Source: Acidimicrobiaceae bacterium (GTDB lineage: Bacteria > Actinomycetota > Acidimicrobiia > Acidimicrobiales > Aldehydirespiratoraceae). From it: 36,285 nt of DNA. Of this stretch, positions 1 to 7,511 are shown piece by piece. The stretch is from the NCBI GenBank assembly GCA_009843735.1, contig VYCW01000069.1, positions 1 through 36,285 of the forward strand, read 5' to 3'. A program made the translations under genes and the position numbers. The notes under the pieces are model-generated. The model had not been told where the DNA came from and ran no database searches. It saw only the letters and a list, made by a program, of their open reading frames with translations. Positions within the stretch are counted from its first letter, which is position 1; each line of letters opens with the position of its first letter.

Positions 1-350
1 AGTACACCGCGGTGATCTACGGGGGCGTGATGGCCGGGCTGGGCGGCGCCTACCTGTCGCTGGCGGGGGGGAACCAGTTCTTCGACGACATCGTCGCCGG
101 ACGGGGATGGATCGCCCTGGCCATCGTGATCTTTGGGAACTGGCGGGCGTCGTGGATCCTGGGCGGCTCGCTGCTGTTCGGGTTCCTCGAGGCCACCCAG
201 TTGTCGCTGCAGGCCAGCGGTGTGGACCTGCCCTACCAGCTCCTGCTGGCCCTGCCGTTCATTCTGACGATCGTCGCGCTGGTGTTCAACCGCAGCCGCT
301 CCCAGGTCCCGCTGTCGCTGACCATCCCGTACCACCGGGGCGAGCGCTAG
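1..350 (+). CDS. ABC transporter permease, BMP/nucleoside type (C-terminal part only)
   Basis: This is the 3' end of a gene that starts before the window; the frame is open from base 3 and ends at TAG 348-350. The roughly 115 visible residues are hydrophobic and align along their length with the end of the complete permease at 11894-12838: both have AGRGWIALAIVIFGNWR, then a QLSLQA segment, a QLLLALPF segment and a final RGER. By family knowledge this is one of the two membrane subunits of a BMP-type (purine nucleoside/nucleobase) ABC importer in the inner membrane. The next gene, a molybdenum hydroxylase subunit, begins 17 bp downstream, so import and oxidation genes are probably co-transcribed. 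The partner permease, ATPase and binding protein should lie just outside the left edge. Confidence 0.88.
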   Translation, partial: YTAVIYGGVMAGLGGAYLSLAGGNQFFDDIVAGRGWIALAIVIFGNWRASWILGGSLLFGFLEATQLSLQASGVDLPYQLLLALPFILTIVALVFNRSRSQVPLSLTIPYHRGER

Positions 351-367
351 AAGACACTCGAGCGGCG

Positions 368-2797
368 ATGAGCCTCGATATCGACTCCCACATCCGCCAC
401 AGCACCCGCCACATCGGACGCTCGGTCCCGAGGCGGGAGGACCGGGGCCCGCTCACCGGCCGTGGGCGCTACGTCGCCGACATCAAGATCGTTGGGATGC
501 TCGAGGTCGTCCTCGTGCGCAGCATCGAGGCCCACGCCCGCATCGTGTCTATCGACACGTCAGAGGCCCTGGCCGTCGAGGGCGTGCAGGCGGTGTTCAC
601 CGCGGCCGACCTGGCCGACGTCAAGACCTTCCCGGACTACATCCCCTACATAGGCCCGGTCAAGCAGCGCCCGCTCGCCGAGGACCGGGTGCGATACGTG
701 GGTGCTCCCTACGCCGCCGTGGTTGCGGTGGACCGCTACATCGCTGAGGACGCCGCCGCGCTGGTCGCGGCGGGGACCACCTACGAGCCGCTGCCGACGG
801 TGGCCGATCTCGACCAGGCCCTGGCCCCCGGAGCGCCCACGCTCCACGACCACTGGGAGAGCAACTACTCGTTCGACGTGGCCACCCACAAGCCCGAGGT
901 CGACCACGCCTTCGAGCAGGCCGACCACACCTTCTCCGAGACCTACGTCAGCCAGCGCCAGACGGGACTGCCGATGGAGACCAGGGGAGTGGTGGCCGAC
1001 ATCACCGACGGGACGCTCACGGTGTGGTCGTCGACGCAGAGCCCGCACATGGTCCGTTCCACCGTCGCGCTGATGCTGGGCATGCCTGAGCCGCAGGTGC
1101 GGGTGGTCCATCCGACCATCGGGGGCGGCTTCGGCACCAAGACCCACATATACCCCGAGGACATCGTGGTTCCCTGGATCGCTCGCCGGCTCGACCAGCC
1201 GGCCCGCTGGATCGAGGACCGCATGGAGAACCTAGTGGCGTCGGTGCACGCCCGTGAGCAGCGCCACGACGTCGAGGTCGCCTACGACGACGACGGCACC
1301 ATTCGGGGGGTGCGCTGCGCGTCGATGCTCGACATGGGCTCCGGCGAGATCTTCATGCCAGGCACCGCGCCGGTCTTCGTGACCAATGCCTGCATCACCG
1401 GCGGCTACGACTTCCCCAACATGCAGGCCCGCACCATCGGCGTGGTCACCAACAAGACCCCGGCCGGTGCCTACCGGGGCTTCGGGATTCCCGAGGGCGC
1501 GTTCGTCATGGAGCGGATAATCGACCGGGTCGCCCGCCTTACCGGCACCGACCGGGTCGAGCTGAGACGGCGGATGCTGGTGCGACCCGGTCAGACGCCG
1601 TATGTGATGCACGGCGGGGGCCGACTCGACTCGGGCTCCCACACAGAGTCGTTCGAACGTGCCCTGGAAATGGCTCAGCCCGCGCTGGAAAGGGCCCGCG
1701 CCCGCTACGCCGGCGACCCGGATGTCCGGGTGGGGGTCGGCTTCTCCAACTATGTCGAACCGACATCGCCCAGCTACCACCTGACCACCGGACACTGGGG
1801 CGGCGGGGACGCGGCCACGGTGCGGGTCGACCCGGACGGCTCGGTGCGGGTGGCGGCCGGACTCAGCGCCATCGGCCAGGGGGCCGAGACCACCGCGGCC
1901 CAGCTGGCGGCCGACGCTCTGGGGGTCTCGCCGGAGAACGTCACCGTGGTGCTGGGCGACACCGAGCGGGCCCCCTACGGCTTGGGCTCGTGGGGCAGCC
2001 GCGGCGCGATGATGCTCACCGGCTCGGTGCTACTGGCCTCCGAGCGGCTGATGGACAAGGCCCGGGCCATCGCCGCGCACATGCTTGAGGCGGCCGAGGC
2101 CGACATCGTGCTCACCGACGGCGCGTTCCATGTGGCCGGCAGCGACCAGCCCTCGGTGAGCTGGGCCGAGGTCGGCACCGCGGCGTGGATCCGCTATGTG
2201 GACCTGCCCGACGGCATGGAGCCCGGCCTGGAGACCTCGGGCTACTTCCACCCTGAGAACCTGCAGCATCAGCTCGACGACACCGGCAAGATCAACGCCG
2301 CGGCCAGCTGGTCCAACGGCGCCCACATCGGGGTGGTCAGCGTCCGGGTAAGCACCGGAGAAGTGAGGATCGAAGACTACGTCGTGGTCCACGACTGCGG
2401 GACGGTCATCAACCCCGCGCTGGTGGAGGGCCAGGTCCATGGCGGGGTGGCCCAGGGCATCGCCGGCGCCATGTACGAGCACTTCCAGTACGACCCCGAC
2501 ACGGCGAACCCCCGGTTCGCGTCGTTCATGGACTACCTGGTGCCAACGTGCGCCGAAGTACCTCGGATGGAGGTCGACCACTTCGAGTCGCCCGCCCCTG
2601 AACAGCCCCTCGGTGTCAAGGGCTGCGGCGAGGGAGGCACCGTGGGGCCGCCTGCGGTGGTGGCCGGAGCCGTCTCCGACGCCCTCTCCGAATGGGGTGT
2701 CGACCTCACCGAGTGCCCTGTGACTCCGGTGGCGGTGAGGGCCGCCATCCGATCGGCCGGCGCGGCCGGGGCCGGAGCAGCCGGAGCAGGATCGTGA
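368..2797 (+). CDS. Molybdenum hydroxylase large (molybdopterin-binding) subunit, CoxL/XdhA family, set A
   Basis: Predicted 809-residue catalytic subunit of a xanthine dehydrogenase/CO dehydrogenase-like enzyme that hydroxylates a C-H bond using the Mo-cytosine dinucleotide cofactor; cytoplasmic. Seen: the N-terminal aldehyde-oxidase a/b hammerhead region (from about RREDRGPLTGRGRYVAD), the cofactor loop GGGFGTK at 252-258, the active-site loop AYRGFG at 368-373, and a C-terminal GCGEGG with the expected catalytic Glu at 755. The loop lacks the AYxCSFR signature of form I CO dehydrogenase, so CO is unlikely to be the substrate; the loop is closer to the FRGFG of xanthine dehydrogenases. ATG 368 is chosen because family homology begins there; the Shine-Dalgarno site is weak. 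The stop overlaps the next start by 4 bp (GTGA), and genes for the FAD and FeS subunits follow. The exact substrate is unknown. Confidence 0.9.
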   Translation: MSLDIDSHIRHSTRHIGRSVPRREDRGPLTGRGRYVADIKIVGMLEVVLVRSIEAHARIVSIDTSEALAVEGVQAVFTAADLADVKTFPDYIPYIGPVKQRPLAEDRVRYVGAPYAAVVAVDRYIAEDAAALVAAGTTYEPLPTVADLDQALAPGAPTLHDHWESNYSFDVATHKPEVDHAFEQADHTFSETYVSQRQTGLPMETRGVVADITDGTLTVWSSTQSPHMVRSTVALMLGMPEPQVRVVHPTIGGGFGTKTHIYPEDIVVPWIARRLDQPARWIEDRMENLVASVHAREQRHDVEVAYDDDGTIRGVRCASMLDMGSGEIFMPGTAPVFVTNACITGGYDFPNMQARTIGVVTNKTPAGAYRGFGIPEGAFVMERIIDRVARLTGTDRVELRRRMLVRPGQTPYVMHGGGRLDSGSHTESFERALEMAQPALERARARYAGDPDVRVGVGFSNYVEPTSPSYHLTTGHWGGGDAATVRVDPDGSVRVAAGLSAIGQGAETTAAQLAADALGVSPENVTVVLGDTERAPYGLGSWGSRGAMMLTGSVLLASERLMDKARAIAAHMLEAAEADIVLTDGAFHVAGSDQPSVSWAEVGTAAWIRYVDLPDGMEPGLETSGYFHPENLQHQLDDTGKINAAASWSNGAHIGVVSVRVSTGEVRIEDYVVVHDCGTVINPALVEGQVHGGVAQGIAGAMYEHFQYDPDTANPRFASFMDYLVPTCAEVPRMEVDHFESPAPEQPLGVKGCGEGGTVGPPAVVAGAVSDALSEWGVDLTECPVTPVAVRAAIRSAGAAGAGAAGAGS

Positions 2798-3660
2798 AGC
2801 CGGCGCCGTTCGACTACTGCCGGCCCTCGACGGTGGCCGAGGCCGTCGAGGCTCTCAACTCCACCGAGTCGAGCCGGGTGCTGGCCGGGGGCCAGAGCCT
2901 CATCCCGGCCATGAACTTCCGCCTGACCGACGTGTCCGTGCTCGTGGACATCGGCCACGTCGAGGGGCTCGATACGGTGGCATGCGACCCGGGCGGGGTG
3001 ACCGTGGGAGCGGCCGCGACGCAGACCCAGGTGCTGGACGACGACGGTGTGGCCGGCGTCGTCGGTGGCTTGCGGGCCGCTCTGCGCCATGTCGGGCACC
3101 TCCAGATCCGCAACCGGGGCACGGTCTGCGGCAGCCTGGCTCACGCCGACCCCGCTGCCGAGCTGCCTGCACTCGCGGTCGCCTCCGGCGCGGTGATCGC
3201 CGTCTCCGGACCCGACGGTGAACGCCGGGTCGATGCCGGGGACTTCTTCATCGGGCCGTTCTGGACGGCTCTCGAAGACGGCGAGCTCATCACCGAGGTG
3301 CGCTTTCCGGCGCCGCCGCCCGGCTCGGTGACCATCGTGGACGAGATCTCCCGCCGGGCCGGTGACTTCGCGGTGGCCGGCCTGGTCGCGACGGTGCAAG
3401 CCGACGGCGGCGCGGTGCGCTCGGCCAGCCTGGTCGGCTTCGGGCTTGGGGGAGTGCCCACCCGGCTGGAGTCGGCCGAGGCCGCTATCGGGGGGTGGGC
3501 CGCGGACCACCCGGCGGAACCCCTCGCCGAGGCGGTGATGGCCGACACCGCTGACGCATTCGACGACATCCACGCTACGAGCTGGTACCGCAGCGAGGCG
3601 GTCGCCGCACTGACGGTCAGGGCCGCCCGGAGCGCCCTGGCCGCCGGGGAGGCCTCATGA
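2794..3660 (+). CDS. Molybdenum hydroxylase FAD-binding (medium) subunit, CoxM family, set A
   Basis: A 288-residue FAD subunit that takes electrons from the 2Fe-2S subunit and hands them to the final acceptor. Both FAD signatures of the CoxM/XdhB family are visible: AGGQS at residues 31-35 and, from about residue 106, RNRGTVCGSLAHADPAAELP. The length is normal for the family (about 280-300). The GTG at 2794 is chosen because MKPAPFDYCRP is the typical N-terminus and because it overlaps the large-subunit stop (GTGA), showing translational coupling. It ends in an ATGA overlap with the small-subunit gene. Compared with the set B paralogue (13952-14800) it has Cys instead of Gly in the second FAD motif, a variant I consider tolerated. 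Confidence 0.9.
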   Translation: MKPAPFDYCRPSTVAEAVEALNSTESSRVLAGGQSLIPAMNFRLTDVSVLVDIGHVEGLDTVACDPGGVTVGAAATQTQVLDDDGVAGVVGGLRAALRHVGHLQIRNRGTVCGSLAHADPAAELPALAVASGAVIAVSGPDGERRVDAGDFFIGPFWTALEDGELITEVRFPAPPPGSVTIVDEISRRAGDFAVAGLVATVQADGGAVRSASLVGFGLGGVPTRLESAEAAIGGWAADHPAEPLAEAVMADTADAFDDIHATSWYRSEAVAALTVRAARSALAAGEAS

Positions 3661-4172
3661 CCATCCGCGAACCGACCTCCGAGGTAGACGTCGAGATCAG
3701 CATCAACGGACGGCGCCACCGTCACCGGGTACCGGCCCGACTACTGCTGTCGGACTACATCCGCGACACCGTCGGCTTGACCGGCACCCACCTCGGCTGC
3801 GAGCACGGCTATTGCGGCGCCTGCACCGTGATCGTCGACGGCGACGCGGTGCGGTCCTGCCTGATGCTGGCGGCACAGGTCGACGGCGCCGAGGTCCGGA
3901 CCGTCGAGGACCTGGCGCCCGCAGGCTCGGACTCCCTGTCGCCGATGCAGCAGGCCTTCCACGACAATCACGCCCTGCAGTGCGGCTTCTGCACCGCAGG
4001 CTTCCTGATGACCCTGGAGAGCGTCGATCCCGGCGACTGGACTGGAAGGGAGCGCATCGTCGAGCTGCTGTCGGGCAATCTCTGCCGCTGCACCGGTTAC
4101 CAGAACATCGTGGACGCGGTGACCGAGGCCTGGAGCGCGTACCATGGAAGCGGAGGATCCAACGATGGCTGA
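3657..4172 (+). CDS. Molybdenum hydroxylase 2Fe-2S (small) subunit, CoxS family, set A
   Basis: A 171-residue iron-sulfur subunit relaying electrons from the molybdenum site to FAD. All eight cluster cysteines are visible: the plant-ferredoxin-type cluster at C48, C53, C56 and C68 (GCEHGYCGACT) and the second cluster at C109, C112, C143 and C145 (QCGFC and LCRCTGY). Gln108, just before the first Cys of the second cluster, is the residue that normally contacts the pterin cofactor. There is no signal peptide or Tat motif, so the complex is cytoplasmic. The start ATG overlaps the medium-subunit stop (ATGA), and the 3' end overlaps the ferredoxin gene by 8 bp, so L, M, S and ferredoxin are one translationally coupled unit. 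Confidence 0.93.
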   Translation: MTIREPTSEVDVEISINGRRHRHRVPARLLLSDYIRDTVGLTGTHLGCEHGYCGACTVIVDGDAVRSCLMLAAQVDGAEVRTVEDLAPAGSDSLSPMQQAFHDNHALQCGFCTAGFLMTLESVDPGDWTGRERIVELLSGNLCRCTGYQNIVDAVTEAWSAYHGSGGSNDG

Positions 4173-4371
4173 CGCGACCGTCGAAGTGAACCACGACGTC
4201 TGCATCGTCTCGGGCATGTGCGCCTCGCTGGCGCCCGAGATCTTCGACATCGACGACGACGGCCTCAAGCTGGAGGTCCTCCAGCCGACGCTGCCGCCCG
4301 AGCTAGTGGCCAAGGCCCGCAGCGCCGAGGCCTGCTGCCCGGTGGAAGCCATAAGGGTAAGCGAGGCATAA
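4165..4371 (+). CDS. Small ferredoxin, probably [3Fe-4S] type
   Basis: A 68-residue acidic electron carrier. The ATG at 4165 is preferred over one at 4144 because GGAGG at 4152-4156 sits 8 nt upstream and the protein then begins MADATVEVNHDVC, right at the domain edge. Cysteines are in CIVSGMC (C10 and C16; the middle position is Gly rather than Cys, as in ferredoxins that carry a three-iron cluster) and a C-terminal CCPVEAI. Ferredoxins of this class commonly feed cytochrome P450s or Rieske oxygenases in actinobacteria. Lying 29 bp before the Rieske oxygenase gene and overlapping coxS, it is the obvious candidate electron donor for that oxygenase (inference). No ferredoxin reductase gene is in the window. 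Confidence 0.88.
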   Translation: MADATVEVNHDVCIVSGMCASLAPEIFDIDDDGLKLEVLQPTLPPELVAKARSAEACCPVEAIRVSEA

Positions 4372-4383
4372 AGGGGCAGAGAC

Positions 4384-4404
4384 ATGAACGGGACGACGCC
4401 ATGA
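4384..4404 (+). other. Possible short upstream reading frame (MNGTTP) before Rieske oxygenase A
   Basis: A six-codon frame whose ATG (4384) has a better Shine-Dalgarno site (AGGGG at 4372-4376, 7 nt away) than the oxygenase itself. Its TGA overlaps the oxygenase ATG as ATGA (4401-4404). It could load ribosomes onto the oxygenase start by reinitiation. It may equally be chance; no peptide function is implied. Confidence 0.3.
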
Positions 4405-5486
4405 CCATGACCCAGGATCCGGCCGCACCCGAAGGATTCGAGGTACAGGGGAACACCCAGCTCGACATGGCCGGCGAGGAGCGGCTCTACCAGCAGCTGA
4501 AGCGCTTCTGGCAGCCGGTGGCCTTCTCGGACGACCTGACCGACTCGCCCCATCAGGTCACGCTGTTCGACACCCGCCTGGCCGTGGCCCGCCTCGACGG
4601 CGAGCCCCACGTCTTCAGCGACATCTGCCGGCACCGGGGCTCGGCCCTGTCGCTGGGGCGGGTCGACGGCTGCTGGCTGCGCTGCGCCTACCACGGCTGG
4701 GCCTACGACGCCGAGGGCACCGTTGTCGACATCCCGGCCAGGCCCGAGCTGAACGGCAAGCTGACAGCCCAGTTGCCGAGCTACCCGACGATCGAGGCTG
4801 GTGGCCTGGTGTGGACGTGCATCTCGGGCGAGACGCCGCGGTTCGGTCCGTCGGAGTGCCCCGAACTGGACGATCCCTCATACCGGTTCCTGCGCTTCGA
4901 TCCCTACGAGTGGGACTGCTCGGTGGCCCGGCGCCTGGAGAACTACTTCGACTTCTCCCACTTCGCGCACGTGCACCACGGCATTCTCGGCGACCGCGAC
5001 GAGGCTGAGATCGCCGACTACGACGTGGCCCGACACGGCTCGGAGCTGAGGATCACCGCCGGTCCGTTCATCGAGTACACCGACAATGTCAAAAACTCGG
5101 CGGTCAACCACGACGGACTGACCTACGAGGCATGGAAGCGCTACCGGGTGTACATGCCCAACGCCATGAAGCTCAACAGCTCGGCCGGGGTGACCGAGGA
5201 CTTCGTGCTGTACGTCGCCGTCGCGCCGGTCAACCGGCGCCGGACCCGGTGCTTCACTTTCGTGGGCCGGAACTACGCGCTGGACCGCGACCAGGAGTTC
5301 CACGACATGCAGTACGTGATCCTGGGCCAGGACCAACCCATCGTCGAGTCGCAGCGGCCTGAGGAGCTGCCGGTGGATCTGACCGCCGAGATGCACGTCA
5401 AGGGAGCCGACGCGGGCACCGTGGAGTACCGGCGCTGGCTCATAAGCATCGCTGACGGCGAGATCGAGCTCGCCCCGACCGCTTGA
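4401..5486 (+). CDS. Rieske non-heme iron oxygenase, alpha subunit (A)
   Basis: A 361-residue oxygenase component that uses O2 and two electrons for hydroxylation or oxidative dealkylation. The Rieske 2Fe-2S ligands are C76-R-H78 and C95-x2-H98 (CRHRG and CAYHGW). The mononuclear iron site is N181-x2-D184-x2-H187-x4-H192 (NYFDFSHFAHVH); D184 is the usual bridging Asp. The family includes vanillate, dicamba and methylxanthine N-demethylases as well as aromatic monooxygenases; the sequence alone does not separate these. ATG 4401 lies just upstream of the domain; ATG 4407 is a possible alternative. It is a clear paralogue of the gene at 12915-13955 (shared RLENYFDFSHF, TDNVKN and LNSSAG). Ferredoxin and molybdenum hydroxylase genes precede it. 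Confidence 0.9.
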   Translation: MTMTQDPAAPEGFEVQGNTQLDMAGEERLYQQLKRFWQPVAFSDDLTDSPHQVTLFDTRLAVARLDGEPHVFSDICRHRGSALSLGRVDGCWLRCAYHGWAYDAEGTVVDIPARPELNGKLTAQLPSYPTIEAGGLVWTCISGETPRFGPSECPELDDPSYRFLRFDPYEWDCSVARRLENYFDFSHFAHVHHGILGDRDEAEIADYDVARHGSELRITAGPFIEYTDNVKNSAVNHDGLTYEAWKRYRVYMPNAMKLNSSAGVTEDFVLYVAVAPVNRRRTRCFTFVGRNYALDRDQEFHDMQYVILGQDQPIVESQRPEELPVDLTAEMHVKGADAGTVEYRRWLISIADGEIELAPTA

Positions 5487-5524
5487 CGTTCAACTCGCCT
5501 CGCGGCTCCAGCCCTGCGGGCGGG

Positions 5525-5530
5525 TACCGT
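5525..5530 (+). promoter_or_regulatory. Probable -10 element (TACCGT) of a leaderless promoter for the GroES gene
   Basis: TACCGT fits TAnnnT and lies 8 nt before the GTG at 5539. The same hexamer at the same distance precedes the ABC ATPase gene (9225-9230). It supports GTG 5539 as the true start and an independent transcript. No clear -35 is seen. Confidence 0.45.
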
Positions 5531-5538
5531 TGGGATCC

Positions 5539-5922
5539 GTGACCACGACCGAGCCCCGGGCTGACACTGTGTCCCGCAACAATTCCGCCCCCGGCCCTCA
5601 CGACGACGACCGTCTACCGGTCAAGATGCTCAACGACCGGATCCTGGTGGCCGTGGGCGAGGCCGAGGGCGAGCGCCGCTCGACCGGCGGCATCCTCATC
5701 CCGGCCACCGCCCAGGTGGGCAAGCGCCTCACCTGGGCCGAGGTGGTGGCGGTCGGCCCCAACGTCCGCAACATGGAGAAGGGCGACCGGGTGCTGTTCA
5801 ACCCCGAGGACCGCTACGAGGTCGAGGTACGGGGCCGCGACTACATCATCCTGCGCGAGCGCGACATCCACGCGGTGGCCGCGGAGCGCCTGGACAAGGG
5901 CAGCACCGGCTTGTACCTCTAG
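5539..5922 (+). CDS. GroES-like co-chaperonin (10 kDa chaperonin paralogue)
   Basis: A 127-residue protein with a Cpn10 domain from about residue 29 to the end: LNDRILVAVGEAEGERRSTG (strand plus mobile loop), GGILIPATA, then a GDRVLFNP turn and a DYIILRERDIHAV tail. The first 30 residues are a polar, Ser/Asn/Asp-rich extension not found in classical GroES (about 97 aa). The family caps the GroEL chaperonin in the cytoplasm. There is no groEL next to it, so it is likely a second, stand-alone paralogue. GTG 5539 is chosen from the upstream TACCGT element; TTG 5530 and ATG 5626 are alternatives. It probably has its own promoter and need not belong to the catabolic operon. Confidence 0.82.
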   Translation: MTTTEPRADTVSRNNSAPGPHDDDRLPVKMLNDRILVAVGEAEGERRSTGGILIPATAQVGKRLTWAEVVAVGPNVRNMEKGDRVLFNPEDRYEVEVRGRDYIILRERDIHAVAAERLDKGSTGLYL

Positions 5923-5986
5923 CGGCCGCGCCAAGACCGCCAGCCGGCCTCGGAATCGTCGACGCCATCATCGCCTGCTCAGCCCG

Positions 5987-6006
5987 CGCCCTGCTATCTC
6001 AGGGCG
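5987..6006. terminator. Possible bidirectional terminator between convergent genes
   Basis: A perfect 7-bp inverted repeat (CGCCCTG and CAGGGCG) with a 6-nt loop lies between the convergent groES-like and gcvT-like genes. It has no proper T-run, so intrinsic termination is uncertain. Confidence 0.45.
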
Positions 6007-6016
6007 AGCCTTATCG

Positions 6017-7246
6017 CTAGTTCCTGCGCTTCATCTCGACGAATGGAAGCTCCAAAACCACCGCGCCAACCTCGTACGTTGAACCGGCCAGGTTCCAATC
6101 CACGATCACGCTCGTCCCAGGCTCAGCAGAGTCGGTGCCGATCCGGGCGAGCCCGACGAGCCCACCGAATCTCGGGCTCCACGCGATGCTGTTCGTGTAC
6201 CCGACATGGCCGTCCTCGGATCGGACCGGCAGGAGCGGGAACCTCCAACGCTGCGGAACACGCGGCGGCACGCCCTGCTCACGCTGCTGGGCCGCGATGT
6301 CCTGCCCGTCGATGCGCAGCCCGACGAGGCGTCGGGCCGGTCCGCCGCTCTGTCGCTCGGCCAGCAGAGCGTCCCTGCCGACGAAGTCTCCCTTCCCGAA
6401 GTCGACGAACCTCCCGATGTTCATCTCCTCGGGTGTCGCCTCCCACTGGACATGCTGCGGGGATGTGGGATCGCCGGAATGCGTAGAGTTGTCGGGACCG
6501 GCTCTGGTGTAGTCGATGACCGGCAGGATGAGACCGGCTTCGATACGGCCGACATCCTCGGCCATATCTCCGAGCGGCATCATTCCGAGCGGCTCTCCCG
6601 CGGCGTACAGGGCGTCCCAAACGTCGAGTGCGTCCTCAGCGCGTACCCAGAACTCGAAGCCGCGCTCGCCCGTGAAGCCTTGCCGCCAGACCCAGACGTC
6701 GGCCGAGGCGAGCCGGATCTCGGTGCCCCGGGAGAAGCGCAGACCGGACAGATCCTGTCCTGCCGCCCTGGCCAGTATGTCGTCGGATGCCGGACCCTGG
6801 ACGTGGAGGATCCCCCACTCCTCGGTGACGTTCTCGACGGTGACATCGAACCCTTCAGCGTTCTGCGCATACCAGACATCCAGCGGGCTGGCGGTGTAGC
6901 AGAACTGCTGCTCGGACATTCGGAACAGCAGACCGTCGCTTATCAGCTTGCCCCGCTCATCACAGAATACGTTGTAATAGGCATGCCGCAGCTCCATCCT
7001 CGAGATGTCGCGAATGACGAGCCTCTGGAGATACTCCACGACGTCAGGACCCGAGAAGAAGTACATCTCAAGGGGCGACTTGTCCTCCAGGATCGCAGCG
7101 TCGCGCATGGCGGCCACTTCACCCCCGTGATCCCAGAACGACTCCGGGCGAAGGTAGACCACTTCACCGGTCGACCACTCGCTCCAAGTGCCCGACTTGG
7201 CGAGCGCTGCGACTCGCGGTGTGAACGGCGTTCCGCTGATCCGCAT
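6017..7246 (-). CDS. GcvT/aminomethyltransferase-family protein, possible tetrahydrofolate-dependent demethylase
   Basis: A 409-residue protein of the folate-binding GcvT family. Visible features: an N-terminal part with YYNVFCDERGKLISDGL matching the substrate/folate-binding segment, a central RQGFTGERGFEFWV matching the conserved T-protein motif (R-x-G-[FY]-TGE-x-G-[FY]-E), and a C-terminal barrel with VGYTNSIAWSP. T-proteins of glycine cleavage are usually about 365 aa, and no gcvH or gcvP is present, so a glycine role is unlikely. Relatives move methyl groups from dimethylglycine, DMSP or methoxy-aromatics to tetrahydrofolate, so a demethylase for an imported N- or O-methyl compound fits the context (inference). 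The start has a good site, AGAGGA, about 8 nt upstream. It is monocistronic, with its own promoter and operator, divergent from the BMP transport operon. Confidence 0.8.
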   Translation of the reverse strand: MRISGTPFTPRVAALAKSGTWSEWSTGEVVYLRPESFWDHGGEVAAMRDAAILEDKSPLEMYFFSGPDVVEYLQRLVIRDISRMELRHAYYNVFCDERGKLISDGLLFRMSEQQFCYTASPLDVWYAQNAEGFDVTVENVTEEWGILHVQGPASDDILARAAGQDLSGLRFSRGTEIRLASADVWVWRQGFTGERGFEFWVRAEDALDVWDALYAAGEPLGMMPLGDMAEDVGRIEAGLILPVIDYTRAGPDNSTHSGDPTSPQHVQWEATPEEMNIGRFVDFGKGDFVGRDALLAERQSGGPARRLVGLRIDGQDIAAQQREQGVPPRVPQRWRFPLLPVRSEDGHVGYTNSIAWSPRFGGLVGLARIGTDSAEPGTSVIVDWNLAGSTYEVGAVVLELPFVEMKRRN

Positions 7247-7296
7247 CTGTCCAATCCTCTATGACTTGGGGACTCGCGAGCTCATCGGCCCGTGAG

Positions 7297-7311
7297 ATTG
7301 ATGTGATCAAT
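7297..7311. promoter_or_regulatory. Palindromic operator ATTGAT-GTG-ATCAAT
   Basis: A perfect 6+3+6 inverted repeat in an AT-rich island of an otherwise very GC-rich region, lying directly downstream of the predicted minus-strand -10. A repressor bound here would cover the transcription start of the gcvT-like gene. Symmetry and spacing suit a dimeric helix-turn-helix regulator; the regulator gene is not in the window. Confidence 0.55.
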
Positions 7312-7321
7312 ACTTTGGCTG

Positions 7322-7349
7322 AGTGTAGTGAAGTCCACCCTCAAGTCAA
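7322..7349 (-). promoter_or_regulatory. Sigma70-type promoter for the gcvT-like gene
   Basis: On the minus strand, TTGACT (7344-7349) and TACACT (7322-7327) are separated by 16 bp. The expected start point is about 7315, with the palindrome 7297-7311 just downstream and a roughly 70-nt leader to the ATG at 7246. Confidence 0.55.
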
Positions 7350-7390
7350 GTTCGAATCGCCGGCGGGTGTGGGCAGCGGTGTCACCCGCC

Positions 7391-7420
7391 TTGACAGCCA
7401 TCGGGCCGGTAGACCACAGT
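7391..7420 (+). promoter_or_regulatory. Weak candidate promoter for the BMP transport operon
   Basis: A perfect -35 hexamer TTGACA (7391-7396) is followed 18 bp later by a poor -10 match, CACAGT (7415-7420). It points toward the lipoprotein gene at 7512. The weak -10 would fit an activated promoter, but the call is uncertain. Confidence 0.3.
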
Positions 7421-7511
7421 ATTGCTCTTGCCAATGCTTGGCCCCTGGTTCACGCTTGCCGGCGTGATATCCCGGCGGCCAAGAAAGGGTACCAACCATG
7501 AGGGGGCACCG

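Noticed and set aside
368-3660. Calling set A (and B) an aerobic CO dehydrogenase (coxLMS)
   Set aside because: The large subunits lack the AYxCSFR loop, and no coxD/E/F/G accessory genes are present; generic molybdenum hydroxylase names are safer.
6017-7246. Glycine cleavage T-protein (gcvT)
   Set aside because: Longer than T-protein and with no gcvH or gcvP nearby; only the family assignment is supported.
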